Shown here: positions 41,888 through 50,759 of the stretch, piece by piece
Position numbering within the stretch: position 1 is the stretch's first letter
How the letters are laid out: the number at the start of each line of letters is the position of its first letter
Assembly (NCBI GenBank): GCA_001838165.1
Contig: KV835868.1
Span: 172,585 to 236,584 of the forward strand
Length of the DNA stretch: 64,000 nt
Origin: Actinomyces sp. HMSC035G02
Lineage (GTDB): Bacteria > Actinomycetota > Actinomycetes > Actinomycetales > Actinomycetaceae
Direction of reading: 5' to 3'
Notes under the pieces: model-generated
The model's database searches: none
The model's input: the letters and a program-made list of their open reading frames with translations, nothing else
What the model was told of the DNA's origin: nothing
Translations under genes and position numbers: made by a program

Positions 41888-44326
41888 ATGATGCATCAAC
41901 GCTCATGGAGGACCCTCATCGCGGGAGGAGCGGCGCTCGCTGTCGGCGTCACGCTCACCGCGTTCGGTGCCCCCGCCCACGCGGCCGGCGTCCCGGGGAT
42001 CACCTCCGAGGCTCGCGCCCAGGACGAGGTCATGAACTACGCGGTCAACCTGACCGCCGATGCCTCCCACTACGACTTCAACGCGGCCGTCTCCAAGGCC
42101 TCGGAAAACGGCGTGGTCCTGGCCCAGTACCCCGAATTCAACACCTTCTTCGTCCAGTCGGTGAAGGCCTCCTTCGCGCCGACGCTCGGCAAGAGCCTCG
42201 TCGACGCCGGCATCTCCTACCAGTCGATCGGCCCCACCCGCTACAAGACGGTCACCGGTGACGAGGTGCGCACCGAACAGCCTCAGAACACCGCGGCCGA
42301 GGCCAACGCTGTCGCTGACGCCGCGGGCACCCGCTCGACCGGCCTGTCCGCCGACTCCCAGCTCAACGACTTCACCCCCGACGAGGGCGACGCCAACGCC
42401 TGGGGCCTGGCCGCCATCGGCGCGATCGACGCCCAGCAGGTCGACGTGACTCGCGAGAAGGTCACCGTCGGCATCATGGACACCGGCATCGACCCCGAGC
42501 ACAAGGACCTCAAGGACAACCTCGACCCCTCGCGGTCGGTGGGCTGCCAGGTGAACGGCATCCCGAACCAGGACCCTAGCGCCTGGAAGGATGACCACTA
42601 CCACGGCACGCACGTCGCCGGCACCATCGCTGCCGCGCACAATGCGTACGGCGTGGACGGCGTCGCCCCCAGCGCCACGATCGTCGCGATCAAGACCTCG
42701 AACGAGGCCGGCTCCTTCTACCCCGAGTACGTGGCCTGCGCCTTCGACTGGGCTGCCGAGCACGACATCGACGTGACGAACTCCAGCTACTACATGGATC
42801 CCTACGCCTTCTGGATGCCCACCGAGGCCTCCCAGGCTGCGGGCCTCGAGGCTGCCTCGCGCGCGATCCGCTACGCGAAGAACCACGGTGTCGTCAACAT
42901 CGCCGCTGAGGGTAACGACAACGACGACCACGACAACCCGACGATCGACAAGGCCTCGCCCAACGACGTCGAGGGCGCCGCGGTCGAGCGCAACGTCGCC
43001 GGCGGCGTGGACGTGCCTGCCATGCTCAACGACTCGGTCGTCTCCGTGTCCGCCGTGGCCCTGCCCACCGGCACCGACCCTGCCACCGCGAAGCTCGAGC
43101 GTTCCAAGTTCTCCAACTACGGCAAGAACTCCGTTGACGTGGCCGCCCCTGGCTCCCGCATCTGGTCGACTCTGCCGACCTGGAAGAAGGATCCGCCCTT
43201 CGGCTACCTGTCCGGCACCTCGATGGCCTCCCCGCACGCTGCGGGCGTTGCCGCGCTGATCAAGCAGATCCACCCGGACTACACCCCCGACCAGACCATC
43301 GCCCTGCTCAAGAAGCAGGCCGGCTACACCTTCGACCGCCTCGCTGAGCCGACGGACGGTAAGGAATACCGCGGCGCCGGCCTCGTCAACGCCCTGGCCG
43401 CAGTCCTCAAGGATCAGCCGCAGCCGGTCCTCGGCAGCCTCGAGTACTCCCACGACGGAGTCACCGACTGGCGTCCGCTCGCCGACGCGTCGGTCTCGGG
43501 CACGGTCTACGTGCGCACCACGGTCTCCGGTCCCGTCACCAAGGCCTCCCTCCAGGTTGGCGACAAGGAGCCCGTGACCGGCACCGGCACCGGCGCCTTC
43601 ACGGGTAACGATGTCACGCTCGTGGCCGGCCCCTACAACGCCACCGACCTGATCGGCGACGCCCCCCACGTTGAGGTCACGGTTTCCGCCGAGGGCCGCA
43701 ACATGGACGCCCGCGCCGATGACGATGTCAAGGCCTCGATCCACTTCCACGTGGACGAATCCCTGCACGACGGTGGCGCCTGGACCAACAGCACCGAAGG
43801 CTGGAAGTACTGCTACTCCGACGGCTACTGCGCCCGCAGCAAGTACGTCACCATCGATGGCTCCACCTACTACTTCAACGGCGACGCCGTGATGGCGACC
43901 GGCTGGGTCACCTTCGACGCCGCGTGGCACTGGATGACCCCGTCCGGCCGCATGGCGACGGGCTGGACCAAGGTTGACGGTTCCTGGTACTACCTCGATC
44001 CCGCCACCGGCGCGATGGCCACCGGCTGGGTTGACGTCGACGGCTCCTGGTACTACCTGAACGCCTCGGGCGCGATGGCCACCGGCTGGGTCAACGTGAA
44101 CGGTTACTGGTACTACCTGAACGGCAACGGCTCCATGGCCACCGGCTGGACCGCCGTGAACGGCAAGTGGTACTACCTGACCGGCAACGGCGCGATGGCG
44201 ATCGGCTGGGTCAACGACGGCGGTACCTGGTACTACCTCGATGCCTCCGGCAAGATGGTCACCGGCTGGGTCTCCATCGACGGTAAGCGCTACCACTTCG
44301 CGTCCTCCGGCGCCTGGCTCGGCTGA
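41888..44326 (+). CDS. Secreted subtilase C with cell-wall-binding repeats
   Basis: An 812-aa S8-family protease with signal peptide (ending near APAHA), propeptide (YAVNLTAD to IGPTRYK, about 50-120), and a catalytic domain with Asp198 (GIMDTGIDPEHKDL), His239 (YHGTHVAG), Asn343 and Ser445 (LSGTSMASPH). A beta-rich domain of about 130 residues ends NMDARADDD, then about nine GW-type wall-binding repeats to the C-terminus. ATG at 41888 lies behind GAGGAA, as in the other two. It matches the second unit of the double protease better than subtilase A does, including the DPxxW insert before the histidine motif and the beta-rich domain. Confidence 0.92.
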   Translation: MMHQRSWRTLIAGGAALAVGVTLTAFGAPAHAAGVPGITSEARAQDEVMNYAVNLTADASHYDFNAAVSKASENGVVLAQYPEFNTFFVQSVKASFAPTLGKSLVDAGISYQSIGPTRYKTVTGDEVRTEQPQNTAAEANAVADAAGTRSTGLSADSQLNDFTPDEGDANAWGLAAIGAIDAQQVDVTREKVTVGIMDTGIDPEHKDLKDNLDPSRSVGCQVNGIPNQDPSAWKDDHYHGTHVAGTIAAAHNAYGVDGVAPSATIVAIKTSNEAGSFYPEYVACAFDWAAEHDIDVTNSSYYMDPYAFWMPTEASQAAGLEAASRAIRYAKNHGVVNIAAEGNDNDDHDNPTIDKASPNDVEGAAVERNVAGGVDVPAMLNDSVVSVSAVALPTGTDPATAKLERSKFSNYGKNSVDVAAPGSRIWSTLPTWKKDPPFGYLSGTSMASPHAAGVAALIKQIHPDYTPDQTIALLKKQAGYTFDRLAEPTDGKEYRGAGLVNALAAVLKDQPQPVLGSLEYSHDGVTDWRPLADASVSGTVYVRTTVSGPVTKASLQVGDKEPVTGTGTGAFTGNDVTLVAGPYNATDLIGDAPHVEVTVSAEGRNMDARADDDVKASIHFHVDESLHDGGAWTNSTEGWKYCYSDGYCARSKYVTIDGSTYYFNGDAVMATGWVTFDAAWHWMTPSGRMATGWTKVDGSWYYLDPATGAMATGWVDVDGSWYYLNASGAMATGWVNVNGYWYYLNGNGSMATGWTAVNGKWYYLTGNGAMAIGWVNDGGTWYYLDASGKMVTGWVSIDGKRYHFASSGAWLG

Positions 44327-44430
44327 GCCAGAAGGGGACGAGGCCTGGGCTGGGACGCTCGGGCCTCGATCCCTGCGCTGAGCGCCTGATGCCGGTCGCG
44401 CCTGGTGCCCAGTGCATCTGAATACAACAA

Positions 44431-44463
44431 GGGCGGGTCCGAACGTATCGTTCGGACCCGCCC
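44431..44463. terminator. Terminator between subtilase C and disulfide reductase
   Basis: A perfect 15-bp stem (left arm GGGCGGGTCCGAACG) with a TAT loop. On the minus strand it is followed by the T-rich CTTGTTGT, so it mainly terminates the reductase gene. Confidence 0.8.
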
Positions 44464-44532
44464 CGTCATTCCCTCACGCGTCCCGGGAGGGATCCGGGCG
44501 CGCCCCCAACGGTGCCCGGGGCGCGTGGGGCC

Positions 44533-45930
44533 TCAGCCCAGGGAGTCGAAGAGGACCTGCAGGCCCTCGCCCATGGTCGGGTGCGCGATCGGCAGGAAGC
44601 GCAGCTGCTCGTAGGTCAGGCCGCCGGCCATGGCGACGTGCACGGCCGTGATGACCTCGGAGACGTTCGGGCCGATCAGTGTGGCGCCCAGGATCTGGTG
44701 CGTGTTCGCATCCACGACGGCCTTCCAGAAGCCCTCGCCCGCGTAGCGCATCGTCTTGGCGCGCGGAATCGCGGCCGTGGGAACCTTCGCGATTCGCACG
44801 TCGAGGCCGGCCTCGCGCGCCTCGCCCTCGGACAGGCCGATGCGGGCCAGCTCGGGGGTAGCGAACACGGCGTAGGGGATCGTGCGGCCCTTCGTGGTGG
44901 TCGTCGGATCGTCCAGGGATGCGCCGGTCAGCTGAGCGCGGATGATGCGGAAGTCAGACCAGGACGCGTGCGTGAACATGGGGGTGTCCGCGCAGTCGCC
45001 GGCCGCCCACACGCCCTCAGCGGAGGTGCGCAGGTGCTCATCCACCGCGATGAAATCGCGATCGGTCAGCTCAACCCCGGCCTCGTCCAGGCCGATGCCG
45101 TCCGTGTTGGGCACGCGACCGACGGCCACGAGGACCGCCTCGGCGGACACCGTCGAGCCGTCGGAGAGCGTCAGGGTCGTCGTGTTGCCCTCGCGCGATG
45201 CCGACTCGGCGCGGCCGGGCACGATGCGCACGCCGGCGGCCTCAAGGCCAGCCTCGACGACGCGGGCGGCGTCCTCGTCCTCGCGAGGCAGCACGTGATC
45301 ACCCGAGGAGATGAGCGTGACGTCCACGCCGAACGTCGCCATCATCGATGCGAACTCCACGCCGATGTAGCTGGCACCGATGATCGCCAGGGACGAGGGG
45401 AGCTCCTCAAGGCGCAGGATCTCCTCGTTCGTCCACGCGCCGGACTCCCACAGGCCGGGGATCGCGGGACGCGCCGGGCGCGAGCCCAGGTTGATGAGGA
45501 CGCGCTCGCCACGAATCGTGCGCTCGCTGCCGTCCTCGAGCGCGATGGTCACCGTGCGCTCGCCCGTGAAGCGAGCCTCGCCACGGATGAAGTCCAGGCC
45601 GGGGGCCGCGAACATCTTCTCGTGCGCGCCGACCATGGCGCCGACGATGCCCTCCTTGTGGGCGCGGAGCTTGGCCAGGTCCACGCGCGCGCCTTCGGTG
45701 CCGACGATGCCGAACGCCTCGTCCGTGCGGGCATCGCTCAGGCGACGAGCTGAGTTGACCAGCGACTTCGTGGGGATGCAGGCGACGTTAATGCAGGTGC
45801 CGCCAACGAACTGGCGCTCCACCATGGCGACCTTCCAGCCCGCCTTTGCGCGCTCCATCGCGAGGGACTTTCCGGCCTTGCCGCCGCCGACAACCAGCAG
45901 GTCGACGTTCTCGATTTCGTTCGTGGACAT
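44533..45930 (-). CDS. FAD-dependent pyridine nucleotide-disulfide oxidoreductase (RclA/Lpd-like)
   Basis: A 465-aa flavoprotein of the dihydrolipoamide dehydrogenase/mercuric reductase group. It shows the FAD-binding start LLVVGGGKAGKSLAM, the redox-active pair in GGTCINVACIPTKSL, a second nucleotide-binding fold (IIGASYIGVEFASMMATFG), the FAD motif VWAAGDCAD and the C-terminal HPTMGEGL base. There is no N-terminal heavy-metal domain and no 2-oxoacid dehydrogenase genes nearby, which favours an RclA-like oxidative-stress role over the Lpd of a complex. This choice is inference. Confidence 0.75.
   Translation of the reverse strand: MSTNEIENVDLLVVGGGKAGKSLAMERAKAGWKVAMVERQFVGGTCINVACIPTKSLVNSARRLSDARTDEAFGIVGTEGARVDLAKLRAHKEGIVGAMVGAHEKMFAAPGLDFIRGEARFTGERTVTIALEDGSERTIRGERVLINLGSRPARPAIPGLWESGAWTNEEILRLEELPSSLAIIGASYIGVEFASMMATFGVDVTLISSGDHVLPREDEDAARVVEAGLEAAGVRIVPGRAESASREGNTTTLTLSDGSTVSAEAVLVAVGRVPNTDGIGLDEAGVELTDRDFIAVDEHLRTSAEGVWAAGDCADTPMFTHASWSDFRIIRAQLTGASLDDPTTTTKGRTIPYAVFATPELARIGLSEGEAREAGLDVRIAKVPTAAIPRAKTMRYAGEGFWKAVVDANTHQILGATLIGPNVSEVITAVHVAMAGGLTYEQLRFLPIAHPTMGEGLQVLFDSLG
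45074..45087 (-). repeat. Dispersed 14-mer, 13-base core (reverse) in reductase gene
   Basis: GACGAGGCCGGGG then T on the reverse strand, encoding DEAGV in the reductase. Confidence 0.6.
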
Positions 45931-46147
45931 GTTTCTCCTTGGGTAGAACAGGGTCGCCTATCTCAACGCAGTGCGGCCGGATCTATTCCATCAACCAGAA
46001 ATGTCCATCAGGTGGTCACAGCAGAGGTGTCTATTGTCACGATGTTTTGGCTGTATGACGCTCGTTTGGTGGGTGTAAAGAAACGAAGGCTCACATAGTG
46101 ATCGCGTCGTTCGTTCAAACCCCCTTCGGCGTGCTTAGATTAGGGGT

Positions 46148-46402
46148 ATGAGGGCTCTAGAAATTGGTGATTTCAAAGAGGATGTGGGGGCCGCTTTGGC
46201 GCGCGCCTCATCCGGTGAAGTCGTCACGCTCACTGAGGAAGGTCAGCCCGTCGCCGAGCTGGGTCCCGTGCGCATGTCGACCTACGCGCAGCTGCGCGAA
46301 CTGGGCCTCGAGCGCCCCGCTATGGCGGACCTCGACGCCTATCAGATGCCGTCCAAGAACCTGCCCGACGGGCGGGGGATCGTCGGCAAGCTGGACGATT
46401 GA
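46148..46402 (+). CDS. Orphan Phd/YefM-type antitoxin
   Basis: An 84-aa protein with a Phd/YefM-like N-terminus (MRALEIGDFKEDVGAALARASSGEVVTLTEEGQPVAEL), the DNA-binding part of type II antitoxins. The C-terminal half would wrap a toxin. No toxin gene follows: 26 bases later the convergent hrpB gene ends. TAGATT a few bases before the ATG could be a -10 element of a leaderless transcript. It may regulate itself, neutralise a distant toxin, or be a leftover. Confidence 0.75.
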   Translation: MRALEIGDFKEDVGAALARASSGEVVTLTEEGQPVAELGPVRMSTYAQLRELGLERPAMADLDAYQMPSKNLPDGRGIVGKLDD

Positions 46403-46428
46403 TCGCCCGGCGCAGGGGGAGCGGATAG

Positions 46429-49029
46429 CTACCCCCGGCGCTTGGCGCGGTTCGTGGGCTCCGCGTGCAGCGGGTCCTCGGGCCACGGATGCTTCGGATA
46501 GCGCCCGCGTAGCTGTGCGCGCACGTCCCGATACGGCCCCGCCCAAAACGACGTCAGGTCAGAGGTGACCGCCGCGGGGCGCCCCGCCGGATCCGTCAGA
46601 TGCAGCACCAGGGGAACGCGCCCGTCCACCAGTCGGGGCGTGTCCGTCCACCCGAAGGCCTGCTGGACGCGCAGCGTGAGCACCGGGTGCGCGCCGCTCC
46701 AGTCGATGGGGCGAGTCCCTCCCGCAGGAATTGGCATCTTCTCCGGCGCCAGTTCGTCGAGACGTGCAGCGTCAGGCCATGGCAGCATCGAGCGCAGCGC
46801 GTCGAGCATCGACACGTTGCTCAAGGAACCACCCTGTGCGAGGCGCTTCGCCCAGGGGAGGAGCCACTCGTGGGCGCTGCCCGCGAGGGCCTCGTCCGAC
46901 ACGTTGGGCCACGGGTCGCCGAGCACCTCGTGGAGCACTCGCATGCGCTCGCGCAGGGACGAGGCCTCCTTCCCCCAGCCCAGATCGCCCAGCCCGCGCG
47001 AGGCCAGATGATCGGCCACCAGCGCGACCGCCTCTTCTTCGCTCAGGGACGAGGCCGGGGCGCTCTTGAGGGGGATTGCTCCCAGGGCGCGCGTGCGGGT
47101 GGCTGTGAGAACTCCCTTGTCGATGTAGGCCTGTGTGCGGGTTTCCAGCAGTGCTGCGCCCGCCGCCAGGGCGTCCTCCTCCGACAGCGGTACCGCCGCG
47201 AGAATGCGCGCGTGGCGCGAGGCCGGCGCCCGGTCAATCGAAGCAATAGCCAGCCACTCCTGCCCCTCCAAGGGAGAGCCCTGCGGCAGCTCGGCACCCA
47301 CGCCGCCCGCCAAAATGTAGGCCGCCGATCCCGGACGGCGCCGCGCGATCCACTCCGGATACGCCAGCGCGCACGTCAGAGCCAACTCATCCTCCCGCGT
47401 GCGCGAGCCCGTCTCCTGGTGTGCAGCCGCAACGGATGCGAGGGCGTCGTCCGACGCGGAAGCCGGCAGACGCTGAGCCAGGCGCTCCAAACGCGCCTGC
47501 GTCTCCTTCACCCGCGCCGCCTGCGCGTGCGTGCCTGCCGCCCCACTGGCGCCACCGCGACCCAGCCGACGCTCCCACGCACCCAGGTCAGCCCCCGGCG
47601 CGCGCACGTCCTCCGACAGGAGGGCCACAAAGCGCGCAGCCTTGGACGCCTCCAGGATCGCGCTGGAGGCCAGGAGGGCCCTGCCCAAGGGCGGGTCCAA
47701 CGGCAGCGACGCCAACGTGCGGCCGAGGGCGGTGGCGGCCCCGGCCTCGTCGATGGCGCCCAGGGAGGACAGGCGCTGCCCGGCGGCCTCCCACGTGCCC
47801 GCGGGTGGAGCGTCGAGTAGGGCGAGTTCCTCCACCGGAGTGCCCCACGAGGCGACCTGGAGGCGCGCGTCCGTCAGGTCCTGCGTGGCGATACCCGGCG
47901 CCGACTGCGCGGGCCTGCGTGCCACGTCCGCCGAGTCCATGACGCGAACGGCGATACCCGGGCCGGTGCGCGCGGCGCGTCCCGCACGCTGCTCGAGGCG
48001 CGCCAGGGCTGCCGGCACGGTCACGAGGGAGGAGAGGCAGCGCCCCGCGTCGAAGCGCGGCTCGCGCGCCAGCCCCGCGTCCACGACGACGGACACGCCG
48101 GGAACGGTCAGCGAGGACTCCGCGATGGATGTGGAGAGGATGACGCGGCGCTCGGCGGCGGGGGAGAGCGCGCGGTCCTGCTCGGCGGCGCTCAGCTGTC
48201 CGTGCAGCGTCAGGACCGGTATGTCTCCCAGGCGCAGGTTGCCTCGGACGGTCTCGATTTCGCCCACGCCCGGCAGGAACACCAGGACCGAGCCCTCGGT
48301 GGAGGCGACGGTCTCCTCGACCGTGCGCGCCACGTGCGCCAGGTACTCGCGGCGCACACCCACGCGCTCGTTCCCGATCGCGCCCACGGCCTCGACGCCG
48401 CGCGGCGGGGGAGCGTAGCGCAGCTCCAGCGGGAAAATATCGCCCGGAATATCAACGAGCGCGGGCTCCTCGCCCGTCGAGGCGCGCAGGAAATCAACCG
48501 TGCGTGAGGCCTCGAGCGTCGCCGAGGTGAGCGCGACGAAAAGGTCGTCGCGCAGGGCCGAACGGGCATCCAGCGCAAACGCCAGCGCCAGGTCCGTGTC
48601 CAGGTCACGCTCGTGGAACTCGTCGACGATCAGCGCCGACACGCCGGGCAGCTCCGGGTCGCGCTGCAGGCGACGCAGCGCCACGCCCGGCGTCACCATC
48701 TCCACGCGCGTGCGCTCACTGACGCGCGAATCCCCGCGCACCGAATAGCCGACCTGCCCACCGACCTCCTCGCCGAGCAGACGCGCGATCCGGCGGGCCG
48801 CAGCCCGCGCGGCCACCCTGCGCGGCTGCGTGACGAGAACCCGGCCGCTCGTGCCCGCTTCCGCAAGTGCGACCGCGACAGCCGGAGGAAGCAGCGTCGT
48901 CTTACCCGTACCCGGAGGAGCCGTGACGACCGCGCAGCCGCCCGGCTGCGTCGCCGCCGCAATGTCGCCCAGGGCGCGCGTGACCGGCAGCTGCGGCGGG
49001 TGCGAAACGAGTTCTTCGAGGGTGGGCAT
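46429..49029 (-). CDS. hrpB: ATP-dependent RNA helicase HrpB
   Basis: An 866-aa DEAH-type helicase. The Walker A motif APPGTGKTT, motif Ia TQPRRVAARAAARR, the Walker B motif DEFHERD, SAT in ALTSATLEA and the HA2 and HrpB C-terminal domains are in the expected order and at the usual length. The protein ends in a basic tail (EPTNRAKRRG). The cellular role of HrpB in actinobacteria is unclear. Two exact copies of the dispersed 14-mer lie in the coding sequence, encoding APASS and DEAGA in poorly conserved C-terminal parts. Confidence 0.93.
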   Translation of the reverse strand: MPTLEELVSHPPQLPVTRALGDIAAATQPGGCAVVTAPPGTGKTTLLPPAVAVALAEAGTSGRVLVTQPRRVAARAAARRIARLLGEEVGGQVGYSVRGDSRVSERTRVEMVTPGVALRRLQRDPELPGVSALIVDEFHERDLDTDLALAFALDARSALRDDLFVALTSATLEASRTVDFLRASTGEEPALVDIPGDIFPLELRYAPPPRGVEAVGAIGNERVGVRREYLAHVARTVEETVASTEGSVLVFLPGVGEIETVRGNLRLGDIPVLTLHGQLSAAEQDRALSPAAERRVILSTSIAESSLTVPGVSVVVDAGLAREPRFDAGRCLSSLVTVPAALARLEQRAGRAARTGPGIAVRVMDSADVARRPAQSAPGIATQDLTDARLQVASWGTPVEELALLDAPPAGTWEAAGQRLSSLGAIDEAGAATALGRTLASLPLDPPLGRALLASSAILEASKAARFVALLSEDVRAPGADLGAWERRLGRGGASGAAGTHAQAARVKETQARLERLAQRLPASASDDALASVAAAHQETGSRTREDELALTCALAYPEWIARRRPGSAAYILAGGVGAELPQGSPLEGQEWLAIASIDRAPASRHARILAAVPLSEEDALAAGAALLETRTQAYIDKGVLTATRTRALGAIPLKSAPASSLSEEEAVALVADHLASRGLGDLGWGKEASSLRERMRVLHEVLGDPWPNVSDEALAGSAHEWLLPWAKRLAQGGSLSNVSMLDALRSMLPWPDAARLDELAPEKMPIPAGGTRPIDWSGAHPVLTLRVQQAFGWTDTPRLVDGRVPLVLHLTDPAGRPAAVTSDLTSFWAGPYRDVRAQLRGRYPKHPWPEDPLHAEPTNRAKRRG
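47048..47061 (+). repeat. Dispersed 14-mer GACGAGGCCGGGGC, exact copy in hrpB
   Basis: An exact copy encoding APASS (gene strand) in the hrpB C-terminal region. Confidence 0.7.
47738..47751 (-). repeat. Dispersed 14-mer, exact copy (reverse) in hrpB
   Basis: A reverse-strand exact copy encoding DEAGA, 690 bases from the other copy in the same gene and in the opposite orientation. Confidence 0.7.
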
Positions 49030-49070
49030 GGCTCAACATTCCAAAAGAGAGTGATACTGCTGACGGGCTT

Positions 49071-49193
49071 TCATTGCGTGAAGCTGCCGTTTTTTCGCAG
49101 CATGTCAACGTCATACCCGGCTTCTGCCTCCGCGACCCACGCATCAATCTGTTCGTCGCTGACAGCTTCCCCGCGAATGGTCTGTTTGTTCAT
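49071..49193 (-). pseudogene. Truncated ribbon-helix-helix antitoxin-like ORF (40 aa)
   Basis: The reverse strand encodes a 40-aa peptide starting MNKQTIRGEAVSDEQIDAW and continuing VAEAEAGYDVDMLRKNG before an early stop. The VSDEQIDAW...AEAGYDVDMLRK pattern is the leader of CopG-type antitoxins in actinobacteria, which normally continue into a DNA-binding domain of about 40 further residues. That part is missing, so this looks like a decayed antitoxin. It lies 41 bases upstream of hrpB. Confidence 0.55.
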
Positions 49194-49260
49194 ACACACA
49201 GGCTAATACGAAGGTCATGAGGCTGAGGAAGATGGGGCCGCAGAGTAGAATGGAAGCAGT

Positions 49261-50313
49261 ATGACTACGGAGAACACAGCGCCGGCGCTCGCGGCGGCCA
49301 CCCTCGCACACACCACGGGGCGCGTCACCATCCCCGCAGACATGGACCCGATCGTGGTCCTCGGCGTCGCAGACCAGGTTCTGCGCGCCCTCGAACGCGG
49401 CTTCCCGCATATCCGTTTCCTCGTCACCGGGCGCGAAATCTCGCTGGCCGGCACTCAGGCAGACATCGACGTGGCCGCGGGCCTCCTCGAAGAACTCATC
49501 GGCATGGCCCGGCGCGGCACCGCCCTGGACGCCACCGCCGTCGAACAGGCCATCGGCCTGCTCGGACGCCTCACCTCGGGCGAAGCCCCCACGGAGGAAA
49601 TCCTCTCCGCGCGCGGGCGCTCGATCCGCCCCAAGACCCCCGGCCAGAAGGCCTACACGGACGCCATCGACCGCGCGACCGTCGTCTTCGGCATCGGCCC
49701 CGCGGGCACGGGCAAGACCTACCTGGCGATGGCCCAGGCCGTTCGTCGCCTCCTCTCCGGCGAGGTTCGCCGCATCGTGTTGACCCGCCCGGCCGTCGAG
49801 GCGGGGGAGAACCTCGGATTCCTGCCCGGCTCCCTCACCGACAAGATCGACCCCTACCTGCGTCCCCTCTACGACGCCCTGGGGGACATGCTCGACCCCG
49901 AGGCCCTGCCCAAGCTCATGGCCGCCGGCACGATCGAGGTCGCGCCCCTGGCGTACATGCGCGGACGCACCCTCAACGACTCCTTCATCATCCTGGACGA
50001 GGCCCAGAACACGACGGTCGGTCAGATGAAGATGTTCCTCACCCGACTGGGCTTCGGCTCGAAGGTCGTCGTTACGGGCGACGCCTCGCAGATCGACCTG
50101 CCCGGCAGCCAGACCTCCGGCCTGTCCGTTGTCGAAAACATCCTCGGCGATATCGACGACATCGAGTTCTGCCACCTGACCAGCGCCGACGTCGTGCGCC
50201 ACGAGCTGGTCGGCGCGATCATTGATGCCTACCAGCGCTTCGACGACAAAAACGCCGCGCGTCGCGCACGCACGCGCAGCCACAACACCGCACGCAGGGA
50301 GTACACGTCATGA
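49261..50313 (+). CDS. phoH: PhoH-family ATPase
   Basis: A 350-aa cytoplasmic PhoH-like ATPase, often paired with YbeY in RNA metabolism. The N-terminal KH-like part (VLGVADQVLRALERGFP) precedes Walker A GPAGTGKTYLAMAQ and Walker B FIILDEAQNTT. Length is normal for the PhoH-like group. TAGAAT nine bases upstream of the ATG may be the promoter -10. First gene of an operon with ATGA overlaps linking ybeY and the CNNM gene. Confidence 0.93.
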   Translation: MTTENTAPALAAATLAHTTGRVTIPADMDPIVVLGVADQVLRALERGFPHIRFLVTGREISLAGTQADIDVAAGLLEELIGMARRGTALDATAVEQAIGLLGRLTSGEAPTEEILSARGRSIRPKTPGQKAYTDAIDRATVVFGIGPAGTGKTYLAMAQAVRRLLSGEVRRIVLTRPAVEAGENLGFLPGSLTDKIDPYLRPLYDALGDMLDPEALPKLMAAGTIEVAPLAYMRGRTLNDSFIILDEAQNTTVGQMKMFLTRLGFGSKVVVTGDASQIDLPGSQTSGLSVVENILGDIDDIEFCHLTSADVVRHELVGAIIDAYQRFDDKNAARRARTRSHNTARREYTS

Positions 50314-50759
50314 CCGAGGTCATCAACGAGACCGACTACGAGATCAACGAAGCCGAGTTTTCCGCGCTGGCCGACTACGTGCTCGACCAGATGCACGTCA
50401 GCTCCGACGCGGAAGTCAACATCATCTTCATCGAGCCCGAGCCGATGGAGGACCTGCACGTGCGCTGGCTAGACCTGCCCGGCCCGACCGACGTCATGAG
50501 CTTCCCCATGGACGAACTGCGACCCGGCACGGCGGACCACCCCACGCCTCCCGGCATGCTCGGCGACATCTGCATTTGCCCCAAGGTCGCCGCCCGCCAG
50601 GCCGCCGAGTCCGGCCACAGCGCCGCCGAGGAGATGCTGCTCCTGGCCACGCACGGCATGCTGCACCTCCTGGGATACGATCACGCGACCGACGCGGAGC
50701 GCGAGGTTATGTTCGCGCTCCAGCGCAAGCTCCTGCTGACCTTCCTGGCCACCCGATGA
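50310..50759 (+). CDS. ybeY: Endoribonuclease YbeY
   Basis: A 149-aa single-strand endoribonuclease for 16S rRNA maturation and ribosome quality control. The zinc site HGMLHLLGYDH follows the HxxxHxxxxxH pattern, and the upstream DVMSFPMDEL and GDICICP strands are typical. Starts and stops overlap both neighbours by ATGA, so expression is coupled. Confidence 0.95.
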   Translation: MTEVINETDYEINEAEFSALADYVLDQMHVSSDAEVNIIFIEPEPMEDLHVRWLDLPGPTDVMSFPMDELRPGTADHPTPPGMLGDICICPKVAARQAAESGHSAAEEMLLLATHGMLHLLGYDHATDAEREVMFALQRKLLLTFLATR

